The notes under the pieces were generated by a model that saw only the letters and a program-made list of their open reading frames with translations, was not told where the DNA came from and made no database searches. Source: Gammaproteobacteria bacterium (lineage in GTDB: Bacteria; Pseudomonadota; Gammaproteobacteria; Xanthomonadales; SZUA-36). From it: 64,000 bases of DNA. Positions 9,264 through 18,627 of the stretch are shown here, in pieces. Made by a program: the position numbers and the translations under genes. The stretch lies in contig JAJFLA010000049.1 in NCBI GenBank assembly GCA_021772935.1, positions 62,001 to 126,000 of the forward strand, read 5' to 3'. Position 1 is the stretch's first letter, and each line of letters begins with the position of its first letter.

Positions 9264-9731
9264 CTATTTCGCCTGCGCTGACAATCGGGCCGCACGATGG
9301 ATGGCCTTGCGAATTCGGACATAAGTGCCACAGCGGCAAAGATTGGTCAGGTTTTTATTGATATCCTCATCACTGGGTTTGGGATGGCGTTGCAGGAATT
9401 CTACCGTGGCCATGATTTGCCCGGCCTGACAATAGCCGCACTGCGGTACGTCCTCGTCTAGCCAGGCTTGTTGTACCGGATGTAGTTGCTCATCAGGGGG
9501 TGTCAGTCCCTCAATAGTGACAATTGATTTTCCTTCCGCGCTCGAAACCGGCATGACACAACTGCGCCTCGCCTTACCGTTGACATGCACGGTGCAGGCT
9601 CCGCATTGACCAATACCGCAGCCAAATTTTGTGCCGGTGAGTTGAAAATGGTCTCTGAGCACCCACAGCAAGGGCGTGTCTGGTGCATCATTAAACTGAA
9701 CGGCTTGTTTGTTTACCCGGAAAGAAATCAT
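9264..9731 (-). CDS. [2Fe-2S] small subunit of IorA-type molybdenum hydroxylase
   Basis: About 155 residues from ATG 9731, chosen because AGGAAC sits 7 bases upstream; the alternative TTG at 9749 lacks a better site. It contains the plant-type [2Fe-2S] motif [15 protein letters not shown] and the all-helical second-cluster motif with CGYCQAGQ and LCRCGTY. This two-cluster subunit passes electrons from the molybdenum centre of the partner encoded immediately downstream. There is no FAD subunit in the cluster, as is usual for IorAB-type enzymes, which donate to cytochrome c or another periplasmic acceptor. It is the first gene of the iorAB-like, xdhC, mocA operon. Confidence 0.9.
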   Translation of the reverse strand: MISFRVNKQAVQFNDAPDTPLLWVLRDHFQLTGTKFGCGIGQCGACTVHVNGKARRSCVMPVSSAEGKSIVTIEGLTPPDEQLHPVQQAWLDEDVPQCGYCQAGQIMATVEFLQRHPKPSDEDINKNLTNLCRCGTYVRIRKAIHRAARLSAQAK

Positions 9732-9904
9732 TCTGATGTTCCTGTGCAAATGAGCTTCATGCCTGCCTGCCCGGCATGATTTTTATATCCTAACAAGTTT
9801 TTAGCTAGAAAAAATTGCTGCTGCTCTCGGTATGTCCAAGCTTTAGCTCACTTCATCTCATGTCGGGTTTTCAGACCGTTTTGTTGTGTAGTGTTTTTGA
9901 GGCG

Positions 9905-10363
9905 CTACGGATCTACATGCCAGCCCAGTCGGGCGAAATTGGTTTTGGATAGTATTTCGGTCGGGACATCCGCGAGGGTAATAGTGCCTTCGCAGGCGAT
10001 TTTTCCATCTGGCAGGATAATCTCACCCCTGGCCTTTCCGAGTCTGCCGCGCAAACGAATAATCCGGCCCCTGATTTTGAGGGCTGTCTCGATTGGAACG
10101 GGGTGGCGATAGAGAACCTGTAACCTGACCGACACCATGAAATGATGATGATCACCAATCATCGCAACTCGTCCGATAACCTCATCAAGTATAGACGCTA
10201 GTATGCCGCCATGGACGATGCCGGGATAGCTTTGGTAGCGTGCAGCTACGGTGTAATCACTGCAAACTTCATCCTCGCCGTTATCATAAAACTGCATGTA
10301 TAGTCCGGCGGGATTTTCTCTGCCGCAGACAAAGCACAGGTCTGAGTTGGGTTGTTTGATCAT
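9905..10363 (-). CDS. PaaI-type hotdog-fold thioesterase
   Basis: About 152 residues from ATG 10363; the longer open frame upstream runs through the glycine-rich end of the DUF2207 gene and is a shadow. The segment YPGIVHGGILASILDEVIG is the hotdog-fold signature with HGG and a likely catalytic Asp or Glu. An N-terminal CxxC (CFVCGREN) is common in a subgroup of PaaI-like thioesterases. It would hydrolyse an acyl-CoA of unknown identity. It follows the LemA/DUF2207 pair by 13 bases, so it may be co-transcribed with them, though no functional link is evident. Confidence 0.8.
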   Translation of the reverse strand: MIKQPNSDLCFVCGRENPAGLYMQFYDNGEDEVCSDYTVAARYQSYPGIVHGGILASILDEVIGRVAMIGDHHHFMVSVRLQVLYRHPVPIETALKIRGRIIRLRGRLGKARGEIILPDGKIACEGTITLADVPTEILSKTNFARLGWHVDP

Positions 10364-10376
10364 GACAGTATCAGCC

Positions 10377-12089
10377 CTACCAGCCGCCGCCACCGCCGCC
10401 ACCACCACCGCCGCCGGAGAAGCCCCCGCCACCGGAACCGGATGAGGACCCAGGTGGGGAAGAGGCAGAGGAAATAGAGGTGGAAAAACTGCTACTGAAA
10501 TTATTGCCGAGGTGGTGCAGCCCGCCAAGCCCATGGTGACTACCAATATACCAGGCCGGGTGGTAACCACCTTTCGTGGCTACTTCCTCGGGAAAACTGC
10601 GGCCAAATCGATCACACCAGTTGTTTTCTACGCCGAGCGCAAAAGCATAGGGCAAAAATGTTTCAAACACCTCGGGTGTCAGTTGTGGTGACTTCATCCG
10701 GTCCAGGCGGTCTTGCTCGGCGGTATCGAGGTACATCTTAAAGCCCTCGATTTCATCCATTACACGTCTGCCAGCGGGTGTCGGTGCGCGCATCAGGAAC
10801 AGGAATACAAGGTGTAAAATTATTGTGAGTATGACAAAGACACCCCAAATCACCGGGCCACCGGCAAGACCTGCTGCAATGATGGCTGCGATGATGGTCA
10901 TAACGATGGCCGGCAAGGCATAAATGGAGTTGAGATTGAAAACCCGACCAAGGTGTTCATTCTTTAGAGCCTTTAGCAAGTCACTGTGTGCTTTTGCAAA
11001 AACTGCGTGATTTTCCTGTTCAAGCACAACTTCCATTTTGCCACCTTTGAACAGGGCATCAAGCACGGCTTGTTCACCTTTGCTTGCATTTCCGGCTGCG
11101 GGCGTTGTTTTAGGACGCAATGTGTAGTTGTCATCATCCTCATGTATTTCCAGATATCCTTTGACACCCAGATTAACCACCGCGGAGGAAAAGGCCTGTT
11201 TGTCAAAGGACATTTTACGTATGTAATTGCAAGCTGCGGGCGTCAAGCCTTTAGGTGGTTTAAAACGAGGAATAATGACGCCCTTTTGAGGATCACGTCC
11301 AATGTTGTTCCAGGCCCACAGGTACCAGCCCAGTGGCATGATCAATCCCAGTAGAAGGACAAATGCTGCACCGTTATCATTCAAAAAATACTTCAGACGC
11401 TCATAGTTTGTGGGTTCATGGGCGATACCTTTAGGAAACGAAACGGCCACAGTCAAGCCTTCGTGTGGCAGCAATCCTCGACTGGTTTGAAATTCAATTT
11501 TTCGTTCGCCGGTGATTTGAAAGCTGGCATCCTTGCCAGCCTTGCCCGCGTAGCCGGTATAATAATCTGGCCCCAGGCTCTCTGCCGCGACCGCCTCAGG
11601 TAGTTCGATTCGCGCGCTGGCACGGTCGATTGGGAACATCCAGCCATTGCCGGTGACGTTCCAGTACAATTCATCGTAATCGTCAAAAAAGCCCAATTGC
11701 CGGGTGGTGTGGTAGCGCAGTTGGTATTCGTGCACACCCTGACGGAGCATACGGGATGAGCTTCCCATGTAAATTCGGACACCATTGAAGCGGTCTTCGC
11801 TGTGGTAGGCCTCGCGACTGTTGTCACGCTGCACGTCCAGCACTGTCAAGGCCACCCGATAACGGTTACCGTGCCGGTCTTGGTAAGTGGTCGGGAAATC
11901 CCGGTAAATGCCACGACGAATATTGTTTCCTTCGGCACGGACTTTGATGGTCTCAGTGACTATCAGACTGCCGTCGGCATGAATCAAAATATCTGAGTGG
12001 TAGTCGAGAATCCGTTCATCTGCAGTGGCAATTCCACTCAACAACAAGATCGTGCTGGCTAACAGGCCTCTCAATTCAGAGATCGACAT
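10377..12089 (-). CDS. DUF2207 membrane protein with glycine-rich C-terminus
   Basis: About 570 residues from ATG 12089, the first start giving a signal peptide ([15 protein letters not shown]); the longer frame overlaps lemA. The extracytoplasmic N-terminal half fits DUF2207 ([30 protein letters not shown]). Membrane helices lie around residues 255-275 and 385-430. The C-terminus is a low-complexity Gly/Ser tail ending GGGGW. DUF2207 proteins are regularly encoded next to LemA, as here, where the two genes overlap by 14 bases. Function is unknown; a role in envelope homeostasis is often assumed. Confidence 0.85.
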   Translation of the reverse strand: MSISELRGLLASTILLLSGIATADERILDYHSDILIHADGSLIVTETIKVRAEGNNIRRGIYRDFPTTYQDRHGNRYRVALTVLDVQRDNSREAYHSEDRFNGVRIYMGSSSRMLRQGVHEYQLRYHTTRQLGFFDDYDELYWNVTGNGWMFPIDRASARIELPEAVAAESLGPDYYTGYAGKAGKDASFQITGERKIEFQTSRGLLPHEGLTVAVSFPKGIAHEPTNYERLKYFLNDNGAAFVLLLGLIMPLGWYLWAWNNIGRDPQKGVIIPRFKPPKGLTPAACNYIRKMSFDKQAFSSAVVNLGVKGYLEIHEDDDNYTLRPKTTPAAGNASKGEQAVLDALFKGGKMEVVLEQENHAVFAKAHSDLLKALKNEHLGRVFNLNSIYALPAIVMTIIAAIIAAGLAGGPVIWGVFVILTIILHLVFLFLMRAPTPAGRRVMDEIEGFKMYLDTAEQDRLDRMKSPQLTPEVFETFLPYAFALGVENNWCDRFGRSFPEEVATKGGYHPAWYIGSHHGLGGLHHLGNNFSSSFSTSISSASSPPGSSSGSGGGGFSGGGGGGGGGGGW

Positions 12090-12639
12090 CAGGTGCGCTC
12101 CGTTGGCTGGCCAGTTCGATTTCAAAGAACTCAGCCAATGAAAAATTGAACATGTTCGCAACCATATTGGCGGGGAAGCTTTCAACCAGATTGTTATTGT
12201 CCCGCACAGCACCGTTGTAATAGCGCCGCGCGTATTGGAGCTGGTCTTCGATTTCCACCAGGCTGCTATGTAACTGCTGGAAGCCTTCGCTGGCTTTGAG
12301 GTCCGGATAATCCTCAGCCAATGCAAACAGACGTCCCAATGATCTGGATAATGCTGTTTCCTGTTTGGCTCGGGCATCAACACCTTGTAATTCCGCCCCT
12401 GGCTGGGCACCACTTCGGATTTGTGCAACCCCTTCCAGTACTGCTGATTCGTGTGCTGCGTAGCCCTTCACCGTTTGCACCAGGTTGGGGACCAGCTCAA
12501 AGCGTTTTTGCAACTGTACATCGATACCTGCCCAGGCTTCGCTGACCAGGTTGCGGTTGCGCACCAGGCGGTTATATACCCAGATGCTTGCCACCATCAG
12601 CAGTAAAACGAGTGTGATTAGAATGCCTGTGATATCCAT
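12076..12639 (-). CDS. lemA: LemA family protein
   Basis: A 187-residue protein with one N-terminal membrane helix ([19 protein letters not shown]) and a helical cytoplasmic or periplasmic domain typical of Lem[24 protein letters not shown] split across the helix junction, then [23 protein letters not shown] and [13 protein letters not shown]. LemA proteins are widespread, with no firm biochemical role. The 3' end overlaps the DUF2207 gene, an arrangement seen in many bacteria. It is the promoter-proximal gene of this minus-strand group. Confidence 0.92.
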   Translation of the reverse strand: MDITGILITLVLLLMVASIWVYNRLVRNRNLVSEAWAGIDVQLQKRFELVPNLVQTVKGYAAHESAVLEGVAQIRSGAQPGAELQGVDARAKQETALSRSLGRLFALAEDYPDLKASEGFQQLHSSLVEIEDQLQYARRYYNGAVRDNNNLVESFPANMVANMFNFSLAEFFEIELASQRSAPDVDL

Positions 12640-12945
12640 CCCTGAGAACTCCGGTCAATCAGTTCGTTACACTGCGTTAGTGTCCCGGTATTTGTTTCAC
12701 GCTATCAAAGCCTGACGAAAGTACGTGTAAACAAGTATAGGAAATCAAGTCATCATTGCAATCAGTTAATTCTTATTGAGCAAGTCGGTAGCAATTTTTA
12801 TTTTTTAAGGTATTTCATTCCGAAATAGCACAGGCACTGATGAAGAAGGTCAACAGCAGTGATACCCTGTCGCATTATGGATACTCCAACCAGGTTTGCG
12901 CTCAGCATTCAATGATGGTCCAGGGGAAATACCGGGCAGGACACA
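12640..12945. other. Divergent intergenic region between lemA and the glycosyltransferase
   Basis: This 306-base gap separates two divergently transcribed genes and must hold both promoters. It is AT-rich around 12780-12830 with T-runs. On the minus strand TTTACA near 12729 is 17 bases from TTGATA, a weak promoter-like pair for lemA. No clear operator, hairpin or small gene was found. Confidence 0.4.
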
Positions 12946-15444
12946 GTGATTGGTAAAAAAAATAAAATAGCCACGGTGGTGAAAGCCTCCAACAATGGAG
13001 AAAGGGAGCAGACGCTGTTGTTTGTCGATTACAGCGTGCCCCAATATGATTTGTATGCCGGGTCCCGGACAAACTTCATGTATCTTGAAATGCTCGTGGG
13101 AATGGGGTTGGTGGTGAAATTCATAGCCGCAGATTTCGAGCGAGTGGAACCCTATTCAAGTGAGCTCAACCAGCTTGGTATCGAGACCCTTGACGGTGCC
13201 TGGTATCGCGACAACTGGGAAAACTGGTTGCAGGAAAATGGTCAGGGAATCGACTATGTGTTTTTTAATAAACCTGATCCCACAAACATTTTTTTATCTA
13301 CCGTCAAGCGTTGTACAAATGCCGCGATTATCTACCAGTGCCATGATTTGAATTTCCTCAGGTTAAGACGCAAAGCTAGTGTAGAAAACGACAAAACTGT
13401 ACTTGCTGAAGCGAAGCTGTACGAAGAGAAAGAAAATTTCATATTCGCTAACAGTGATGTTCTTTTGACCTTCAGTGATGTCGAAGCGACGGTTATCAAG
13501 AAAAAGTTTCCAAACAAGAAGGTCTTTACTGTACCGCTGTTTTTCTACCAGGACGTCTGTGAGCCAAAGCGGGACTTCGGTCAGCGACATGGTTTGCTTT
13601 ACATTGGCGCCTGTGCCCATAGCCCCAACCGCGATGCAGTTTCCTGGTTTTGTAAGGAAATATTTCCACTGATCCAGCAAAAAGTTCCTGATATCGCCCT
13701 CAATGTGGTTGGTGCTGACCCGCCAAAGGACATTTTATCGCTGCACTCAGAAAGTGTCAGAATTCTTGGCAGGGTGAGTGAGGATGAACTGAAGAGCCTG
13801 TACCAGAATGTCAGAATGATGGTGGTGCCGCTGCGGTTCGGTGCTGGGGTCAAGGGAAAGATCATCGAAGCACTGTACAACGGGATTCCGATCGTCTCAA
13901 CGGCGATAGGTCTGGAGGGAATCAAGGGGATAGATCAACTGGCCGCGCCACAGGATAGTCCTGCAGACTTTGCGGCAGAGCTCGTTGCTCTGTATACGGC
14001 CGAGGAAAAATTGGCGCAGCTTAGCCAACAGGGATCCAGGTTTGTCGCTGACCATTTTACTTCGCAAAAAACTGCAGAGTTGATGCGTGAAATATTGTCT
14101 ACCAGCAAAGACGAGGCAAGCTTGCGGCTTGCACAAGCGCTTGGGCAGGCGACACGGCAAGAGCCTCCCCGGCTCATCGCTTTTTATTTGCCGCAGTACC
14201 ACCCTATTCCGGAGAACGATGAGTGGTGGGGGCAGGGGTTTACTGAATGGCACAACGTGTCTAAGACAAAGCCTCTATTTACCGGACACTATCAACCGCA
14301 CGTTCCAGCAGATCTGGGTTTCTACGATCTGCGCCAGGAACAGACACGGATAGACCAGGCTAAACTTGCTCAAAAATACGGGATTGAGGGCTTTTGTTAT
14401 TACCACTACTGGTTTAATGGACGAAGGTTGTTGGAGCGACCACTGGAGGATCTGCTCAAGTCTGGAAAACCGGACTTCCCTTTCTGTCTATGTTGGGCCA
14501 ATGAAAATTGGACACGGCGCTGGGATGGTGAAGATCAGCAGGTGTTAATGAGGCAGGAATACAGCGAACAGGATGACCGTTCTCACATCCAATCGCTGTT
14601 ACCGGTCTTTAAAGACGAGAGATATATTCGAGTCAATGGAAAACCATTTATTTTAATTTATCGCACTGAAAACCTCCCAGAACCTGCTCGTACAGCAGAG
14701 ATTTGGCGTGAAGAGGCACGCAAAGCCGGGATTGGAGAACTTTATCTGTGCCGGGTCGAGAGTGTCGGTATGTGTGATCCGAAGGCTATCAATTTTGATG
14801 CTGCCCTGGAGTTTGCTCCTGACTGGCAGAACAAGGGACCCCGGCTTCAGGCTGATTCGGAATTACTTGGTGATACTGAAGATAATCTTTCGCAAGTTTG
14901 CGCTGACAATTACGTTCATTCATATCCGGCAATGGCTGAGACGATGATGGCCAAACAAATACCCGCCTATACGTGGTTCCGGTGCGTGATCCCATCCTGG
15001 GACAACTGGGCACGGCGTCAACAGGGTGCGAGCATTTTTCTTGGGTCAACGCCGGAGAAATACAAAGCCTGGCTTGCTCAGGCGGTGGCCAATACCAATG
15101 GCCGCTTACTTGGGGAAGAGCGTATAGTCTTCGTTAACGCTTGGAACGAATGGGCCGAAGGGAATCATCTTGAACCCGACGAAAAATTCGGTCACGCCTA
15201 CCTCGAGGCAACCAAACAGGGTCTGGAACAAGGTCAGCTTGCGACCGATTCACGTCGAGTGGGTGCTTCAGACGTAGTCAGAATAGCCCAGTTGATGAGT
15301 CAGTTGGTCAGCCACAAGTACCAGCTTAACGAACTGGAACAACAGATGAAGGACCTGTTGAATTCAACCAGTTGGCGCGTAACTGCCCCATTGCGGTGGA
15401 TGATGTATCGCTTGCGTGATTTGAAAAAGTTTTTTTCCAGGTAA
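12946..15444 (+). CDS. GT4 glycosyltransferase fused to a WbsX (GH99-like) domain
   Basis: An 832-residue protein from GTG 12946, preceded by an AGGA. Residues about 20-385 form a family-4-type glycosyltransferase (LLYIGACAHSPNRDAVSWF, VPLRFGAGVKGKIIEAL, the last a typical nucleotide-sugar site). Residues about 405-775 match the WbsX/GH99-like domain found in O-antigen and rhamnan synthesis clusters (FYLPQYHPIPENDEWWGQGF, FCYYHYWFNGRRLLE, WANENWTRRWDG, FVNAWNEWAEGNHLEPD). The C-terminus has a short coiled coil and the STSWRVTAPLRW motif that often closes multidomain polysaccharide glycosyltransferases. No signal peptide, so probably cytoplasmic. It stands alone rather than in a polysaccharide locus. 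Domain calls are good; the sugar product is unknown. Confidence 0.88.
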   Translation: MIGKKNKIATVVKASNNGEREQTLLFVDYSVPQYDLYAGSRTNFMYLEMLVGMGLVVKFIAADFERVEPYSSELNQLGIETLDGAWYRDNWENWLQENGQGIDYVFFNKPDPTNIFLSTVKRCTNAAIIYQCHDLNFLRLRRKASVENDKTVLAEAKLYEEKENFIFANSDVLLTFSDVEATVIKKKFPNKKVFTVPLFFYQDVCEPKRDFGQRHGLLYIGACAHSPNRDAVSWFCKEIFPLIQQKVPDIALNVVGADPPKDILSLHSESVRILGRVSEDELKSLYQNVRMMVVPLRFGAGVKGKIIEALYNGIPIVSTAIGLEGIKGIDQLAAPQDSPADFAAELVALYTAEEKLAQLSQQGSRFVADHFTSQKTAELMREILSTSKDEASLRLAQALGQATRQEPPRLIAFYLPQYHPIPENDEWWGQGFTEWHNVSKTKPLFTGHYQPHVPADLGFYDLRQEQTRIDQAKLAQKYGIEGFCYYHYWFNGRRLLERPLEDLLKSGKPDFPFCLCWANENWTRRWDGEDQQVLMRQEYSEQDDRSHIQSLLPVFKDERYIRVNGKPFILIYRTENLPEPARTAEIWREEARKAGIGELYLCRVESVGMCDPKAINFDAALEFAPDWQNKGPRLQADSELLGDTEDNLSQVCADNYVHSYPAMAETMMAKQIPAYTWFRCVIPSWDNWARRQQGASIFLGSTPEKYKAWLAQAVANTNGRLLGEERIVFVNAWNEWAEGNHLEPDEKFGHAYLEATKQGLEQGQLATDSRRVGASDVVRIAQLMSQLVSHKYQLNELEQQMKDLLNSTSWRVTAPLRWMMYRLRDLKKFFSR

Positions 15445-15498
15445 GCTCAAAGGATCCGCTTGTGTGCCCCGTTGTTGTTTACCTCAGTCGAGAATGAT

Positions 15499-15744
15499 AT
15501 GCAGGCCTGGTATGTTTATATCATCGAAGCCAGCGACGGTCGTTTATATACGGGCGTGACGACCGATGTGGCGCGGCGTTTTAAGGAACACTGTGGTTCT
15601 GACAAGGGCGCACGTTTTTTTCGGGGTAGATATCCATTGGAAGTGGTCTATACAGAGAGCCACCCTGATCGCAGCAGCGCCCAGCAGCGTGAGGCGGCTA
15701 TCAAGAAACTTACAAGGGAACGAAAGTTGGAACTGATAGGGTAG
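15499..15744 (+). CDS. GIY-YIG nuclease superfamily protein
   Basis: About 81 residues from ATG 15499; the longer frame from 15460 lacks family similarity in its first 13 codons. The GIY-YIG core is clear: WYVYIIEASDGRLYTGVT, then RRFKEH and a conserved Glu region (REAAIKKLTRERKLELI). It matches the small UPF0213/YhbQ-type family, whose members are suspected DNA-repair or nucleolytic proteins with no firm role. It lies just after the glycosyltransferase and may be read with it, without a functional connection. Confidence 0.87.
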   Translation: MQAWYVYIIEASDGRLYTGVTTDVARRFKEHCGSDKGARFFRGRYPLEVVYTESHPDRSSAQQREAAIKKLTRERKLELIG

Positions 15745-16104
15745 ATCGTAAAAAACCACCAAGGCGCCCGTGTTGAGAAGTGACACTCCATGTCTCGCAG
15801 CAAGACGGATATTTAGCTGGTTCAACTGCGCCAAGGCTGTGCCAAGAGTAAACCATAATAATTTAAAGTACAAGTACTTATATGATTAAAGTAAAGTTGT
15901 ACTATAGGTAATATATAGCTGTTTGGAAAAACTGTTATGTCCGCATTAGCCCTGTCAGGGTATGCACGAAAATTTAATCGCGTTTAGCATCGCGTGGCTT
16001 CAGCTTAGTGTCTGGGTTCAATGCATAATAATTTGTTGCATTGTGGTTTAAATCAATTTATTCTCTGCACTAACGTATTAACACACTATTACATTAGTAC
16101 AAAT
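15745..16104. other. Intergenic region upstream of the trpR-like/his operon
   Basis: A 360-base gap with no convincing gene. It should carry the his operon promoter. The frame from 16021 into the regulator gene has no good ribosome site or conserved residues. Several GTAC-centred repeats are listed separately. TTGCAT near 16034 is 17 bases from TATTCT and could be a weak promoter. No histidine-rich leader peptide was seen. Confidence 0.4.
15866..15904. promoter_or_regulatory. Candidate TrpR/HisR-like operator: GTAC inverted repeats
   Basis: AAGTAC and GTACTT form a perfect 6-base inverted repeat with a 2-base spacer at 15866-15879. TTGTACTA follows at 15897-15904, and its reverse complement TAGTACAA occurs at 16095-16102, just before the regulator start. 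The E. coli TrpR operator is built on GTACTAG half-sites, and the adjacent gene encodes a TrpR-fold protein, so these may be its binding sites. This is inference from similarity of half-sites only. Confidence 0.4.
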
Positions 16105-16419
16105 ATGAAACAACATAATCAACAGCAAAAGAAAGCACTAAAAGCAGCGGCGGAATCGTTGTACCAGGCTTTTTTGACCTTGGAAAATCCAGTTGAAGTA
16201 CGTCAGTTTCTACTGGATTTGTGTACTCCCTCTGAAGTAGAAGCCATTGTTGACCGTTGGTGGACAGCATCTTTACTTAAGGAAGAACGAAGTTATCGGG
16301 AAATCAGCGAAATCACCGGGGTCAGCGTAACCACGATTGGTCGCGTGGCCCGGTTTCTGACAATGGGTGAAGGTGGCTATCGTTTGGCGATGCGTCGCGA
16401 AAAGGCAGGAAAAACATGA
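16105..16419 (+). CDS. TrpR/YerC/YecD-family repressor, probable his regulator
   Basis: About 104 residues from ATG 16105. It has the TrpR-fold arrangement: N-terminal helices, FLLDLCTPSEVEAIVDRWW, then a helix-turn-helix (SYREISEITGVSVTTIGRVA). The YerC/YecD branch lacks proof of tryptophan binding. Its stop overlaps the hisG start (ATGA), so it is the first gene of the his operon. TrpR-family regulators named HisR have been predicted in other Gammaproteobacteria next to his genes, so a histidine-responsive autoregulated repressor is plausible. Effector and operator are not demonstrated here. Confidence 0.82.
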   Translation: MKQHNQQQKKALKAAAESLYQAFLTLENPVEVRQFLLDLCTPSEVEAIVDRWWTASLLKEERSYREISEITGVSVTTIGRVARFLTMGEGGYRLAMRREKAGKT

Positions 16420-17294
16420 ATAGAATAAGAATAGCAATTCAGAAATCAGGGCGGCTCTCAGAGCGTTCATTGGCATTGTTGCAAAGTTGTGGCCTGCGTT
16501 TTGCCCGTAGCAAAGACAAGCTGTATTGGTATGGGCAGGATTTTCCTGTTGATCTGTTGCTCGTGCGTGATGACGACATACCGCGCATATTACTTGACGG
16601 TGTTTGTGATCTTGGCATCGTCGGACAAAACATTGCCCTGGAAGTGGTGCGGGAATGCGATGGAACAGGGCTTGAGGAACTCCGTGGCCTTGGTTTTGGC
16701 CGTTGTCGGCTTTCCATTGCTGTGCCTGAACAAACGCAGATAAGCAGTATTGCAGATCTGGATGGTTGTCGCATCGCCACCAGCTATCCGGCCCTGACCA
16801 GCAGCTTGCTTGAAAAACGTGGTGTCAGTGCGCAGATGGTCAAGCTCTCCGGTTCGGTTGAGATTGCACCTGGATTGGGTACGGCCGATGCGATATCAGA
16901 TCTCGTATCGACTGGCACAACCCTGCGTGCCAATCACCTGGTTGAACTGGAGGTTCTGTTTGAAAGTACGGCCGCGCTTTATGGGCAGAAAGTCAGTTTG
17001 CCGGATGAAAAACAGGCCTTGCTCAATCGCCTGCTGGCACGTCTGGATGGTGTTTTACAAGCCGCTGAAAGTAAGTACGTCATGCTGCACGCGCCCCGTG
17101 ATGCAGTGGAAGAGATAACCCGTTTGTTGCCAGGTGCTGAAAATCCAAGCTTAATGAACCTTGAAGGTGATCCGACTCGTGTGGCACTGCACGCTGTGTG
17201 CCGGGAAGCGTTGTTCTGGGAACACCTCGAAGCCCTCAAGGGAGCTGGGGCATCGGCAATTCTGGTATTGCCCGTTGAAAAAATGCTGGGCTAG
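16416..17294 (+). CDS. hisG: ATP phosphoribosyltransferase, long form
   Basis: A 292-residue long-form HisG, the first enzyme of histidine synthesis (ATP plus PRPP to phosphoribosyl-ATP). It shows IAIQKSGRLSERS at the N-terminus, LGIVGQN, and the PRPP-binding segment DAISDLVSTGTTLRAN. The C-terminal ~80 residues form the histidine-binding regulatory domain, so feedback inhibition by histidine is expected without HisZ. The start overlaps the regulator stop. Confidence 0.95.
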   Translation: MNRIRIAIQKSGRLSERSLALLQSCGLRFARSKDKLYWYGQDFPVDLLLVRDDDIPRILLDGVCDLGIVGQNIALEVVRECDGTGLEELRGLGFGRCRLSIAVPEQTQISSIADLDGCRIATSYPALTSSLLEKRGVSAQMVKLSGSVEIAPGLGTADAISDLVSTGTTLRANHLVELEVLFESTAALYGQKVSLPDEKQALLNRLLARLDGVLQAAESKYVMLHAPRDAVEEITRLLPGAENPSLMNLEGDPTRVALHAVCREALFWEHLEALKGAGASAILVLPVEKMLG

Positions 17295-17307
17295 TTGGAG
17301 CCAGGAA

Positions 17308-18627
17308 ATGAAAATTGATATCCCACAACTGACCGACTGGTCTATGACAAGCGAGGTGGAGCGTGAGACCGTTCTACAGCGCCCCGCGCTTGTGGACCCT
17401 GATCTTGTAGAGGCGGTTACCGATATTATCTCCCAGGTGCGTAAAAATGGGGATGAGGCTCTATACCAGCTAAGTAAAACATATGACGCAGTGGTGCTGG
17501 CACAGCTTGAAGTCGGTGCTGATGAATGGGCGACGGCTGAAGCGTCTGTCGAAACCGAATTACTGCAGGCCATGGATGACGCTATTGCACGCATAGACGC
17601 TTTCCATCAAGCAAGTAAGCCTAAGCCCGTGAGCATGGAGACAGCGCCCGGCTTGCGTTGTGAAGCACGCTACCTACCCATATCCCCGGTGGGTTTGTAT
17701 GTCCCCGGTGGCACTGCACCTTTGATCTCAACGGTTCTTATGTTGGCGCTACCGGCCCGCATTGCCGGATGTGAAACAACCATTCTATGTACGCCGCCAG
17801 ACAGGGACGGCCGTGTGCCACCTGCAATTCTCGTTGCAGCTGCGCGCTGTGGCATCACGCGGGTGTTCAAGGCAGGTGGTGCGCAGGCCATTGCTGCCAT
17901 GGGTATGGGTACGGAAAGTATCCCGGCCTGTGCCAAGTTATTCGGACCTGGGAATGCCTGGGTTACCGAAGCCAAGCAACAAATTTCAGTTTTGCCTGGT
18001 GGGGCTGCACGCGACATGCCAGCAGGGCCATCAGAAGTGCTGGTCATTGCTGACCGCCACGCTGACGCTATTGCCGTTTGCTGGGATTTGCTGTCCCAGG
18101 CCGAGCATGGCCCGGATTCACAGGCTATCGTTATCAGTGATGACTTGGAGTTCTTGCATGAGGTTGGTCGAATGCTACCGGCCATGGCCGCGGAATTGCC
18201 CCGAAGTGCTATTCTCGCTCAATCTTTGCAATACCTCAGGCGGATACGGGTGAGTTCAATCGCTGAAGCGCTTGAAATCAGCAACTGTTACGCACCTGAG
18301 CACCTGATATTAAATTGTCAGGATGCAGATCAAGTGGCTGACAGCGTCACCACTGCCGGCTCGGTGTTTATCGGCCCCTGCACACCGGAATCGCTGGGGG
18401 ATTATTGCTCTGGCACCAATCACGTTCTGCCAACCTACGGTTATGCACGTGCCTATGGTGGTCTTTCCGTTAATGATTTTATGCGACGTATGACCTTGCA
18501 ACGTGCCAACAACTGTGGGCTTCGTGCTGTTGGGCCGTGTGCTATTACACTGGCCCAGGCAGAAGGTTTGCATGCCCACCGCATGGCAGTGGAATACCGC
18601 CTTAATAATGAAAGTGAATCCCAGTGA
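17308..18627 (+). CDS. hisD: Histidinol dehydrogenase
   Basis: About 439 residues from ATG 17308, with CAGGAAA immediately upstream; the longer frame runs back into hisG. It catalyses the last two NAD-dependent steps, histidinol to histidine. Family signatures include YVPGGTAPLISTVLMLALPA, KLFGPGNAWVTEAKQ, DMPAGPSEVLVIAD, LLSQAEHGPDSQAI and the zinc/catalytic region NCYAPEHL. It lies 13 bases after hisG and its stop overlaps hisC by one base. Confidence 0.96.
   Translation: MKIDIPQLTDWSMTSEVERETVLQRPALVDPDLVEAVTDIISQVRKNGDEALYQLSKTYDAVVLAQLEVGADEWATAEASVETELLQAMDDAIARIDAFHQASKPKPVSMETAPGLRCEARYLPISPVGLYVPGGTAPLISTVLMLALPARIAGCETTILCTPPDRDGRVPPAILVAAARCGITRVFKAGGAQAIAAMGMGTESIPACAKLFGPGNAWVTEAKQQISVLPGGAARDMPAGPSEVLVIADRHADAIAVCWDLLSQAEHGPDSQAIVISDDLEFLHEVGRMLPAMAAELPRSAILAQSLQYLRRIRVSSIAEALEISNCYAPEHLILNCQDADQVADSVTTAGSVFIGPCTPESLGDYCSGTNHVLPTYGYARAYGGLSVNDFMRRMTLQRANNCGLRAVGPCAITLAQAEGLHAHRMAVEYRLNNESESQ

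Noticed and set aside
10364-10570. N-terminal extension of the thioesterase
   Set aside because: The extension is the glycine-rich end of the DUF2207 gene read in another frame (Val/Ala/Pro runs).
15745-16104. Histidine-rich leader peptide and attenuator before his genes
   Set aside because: No run of His codons and no terminator/antiterminator hairpins could be found.
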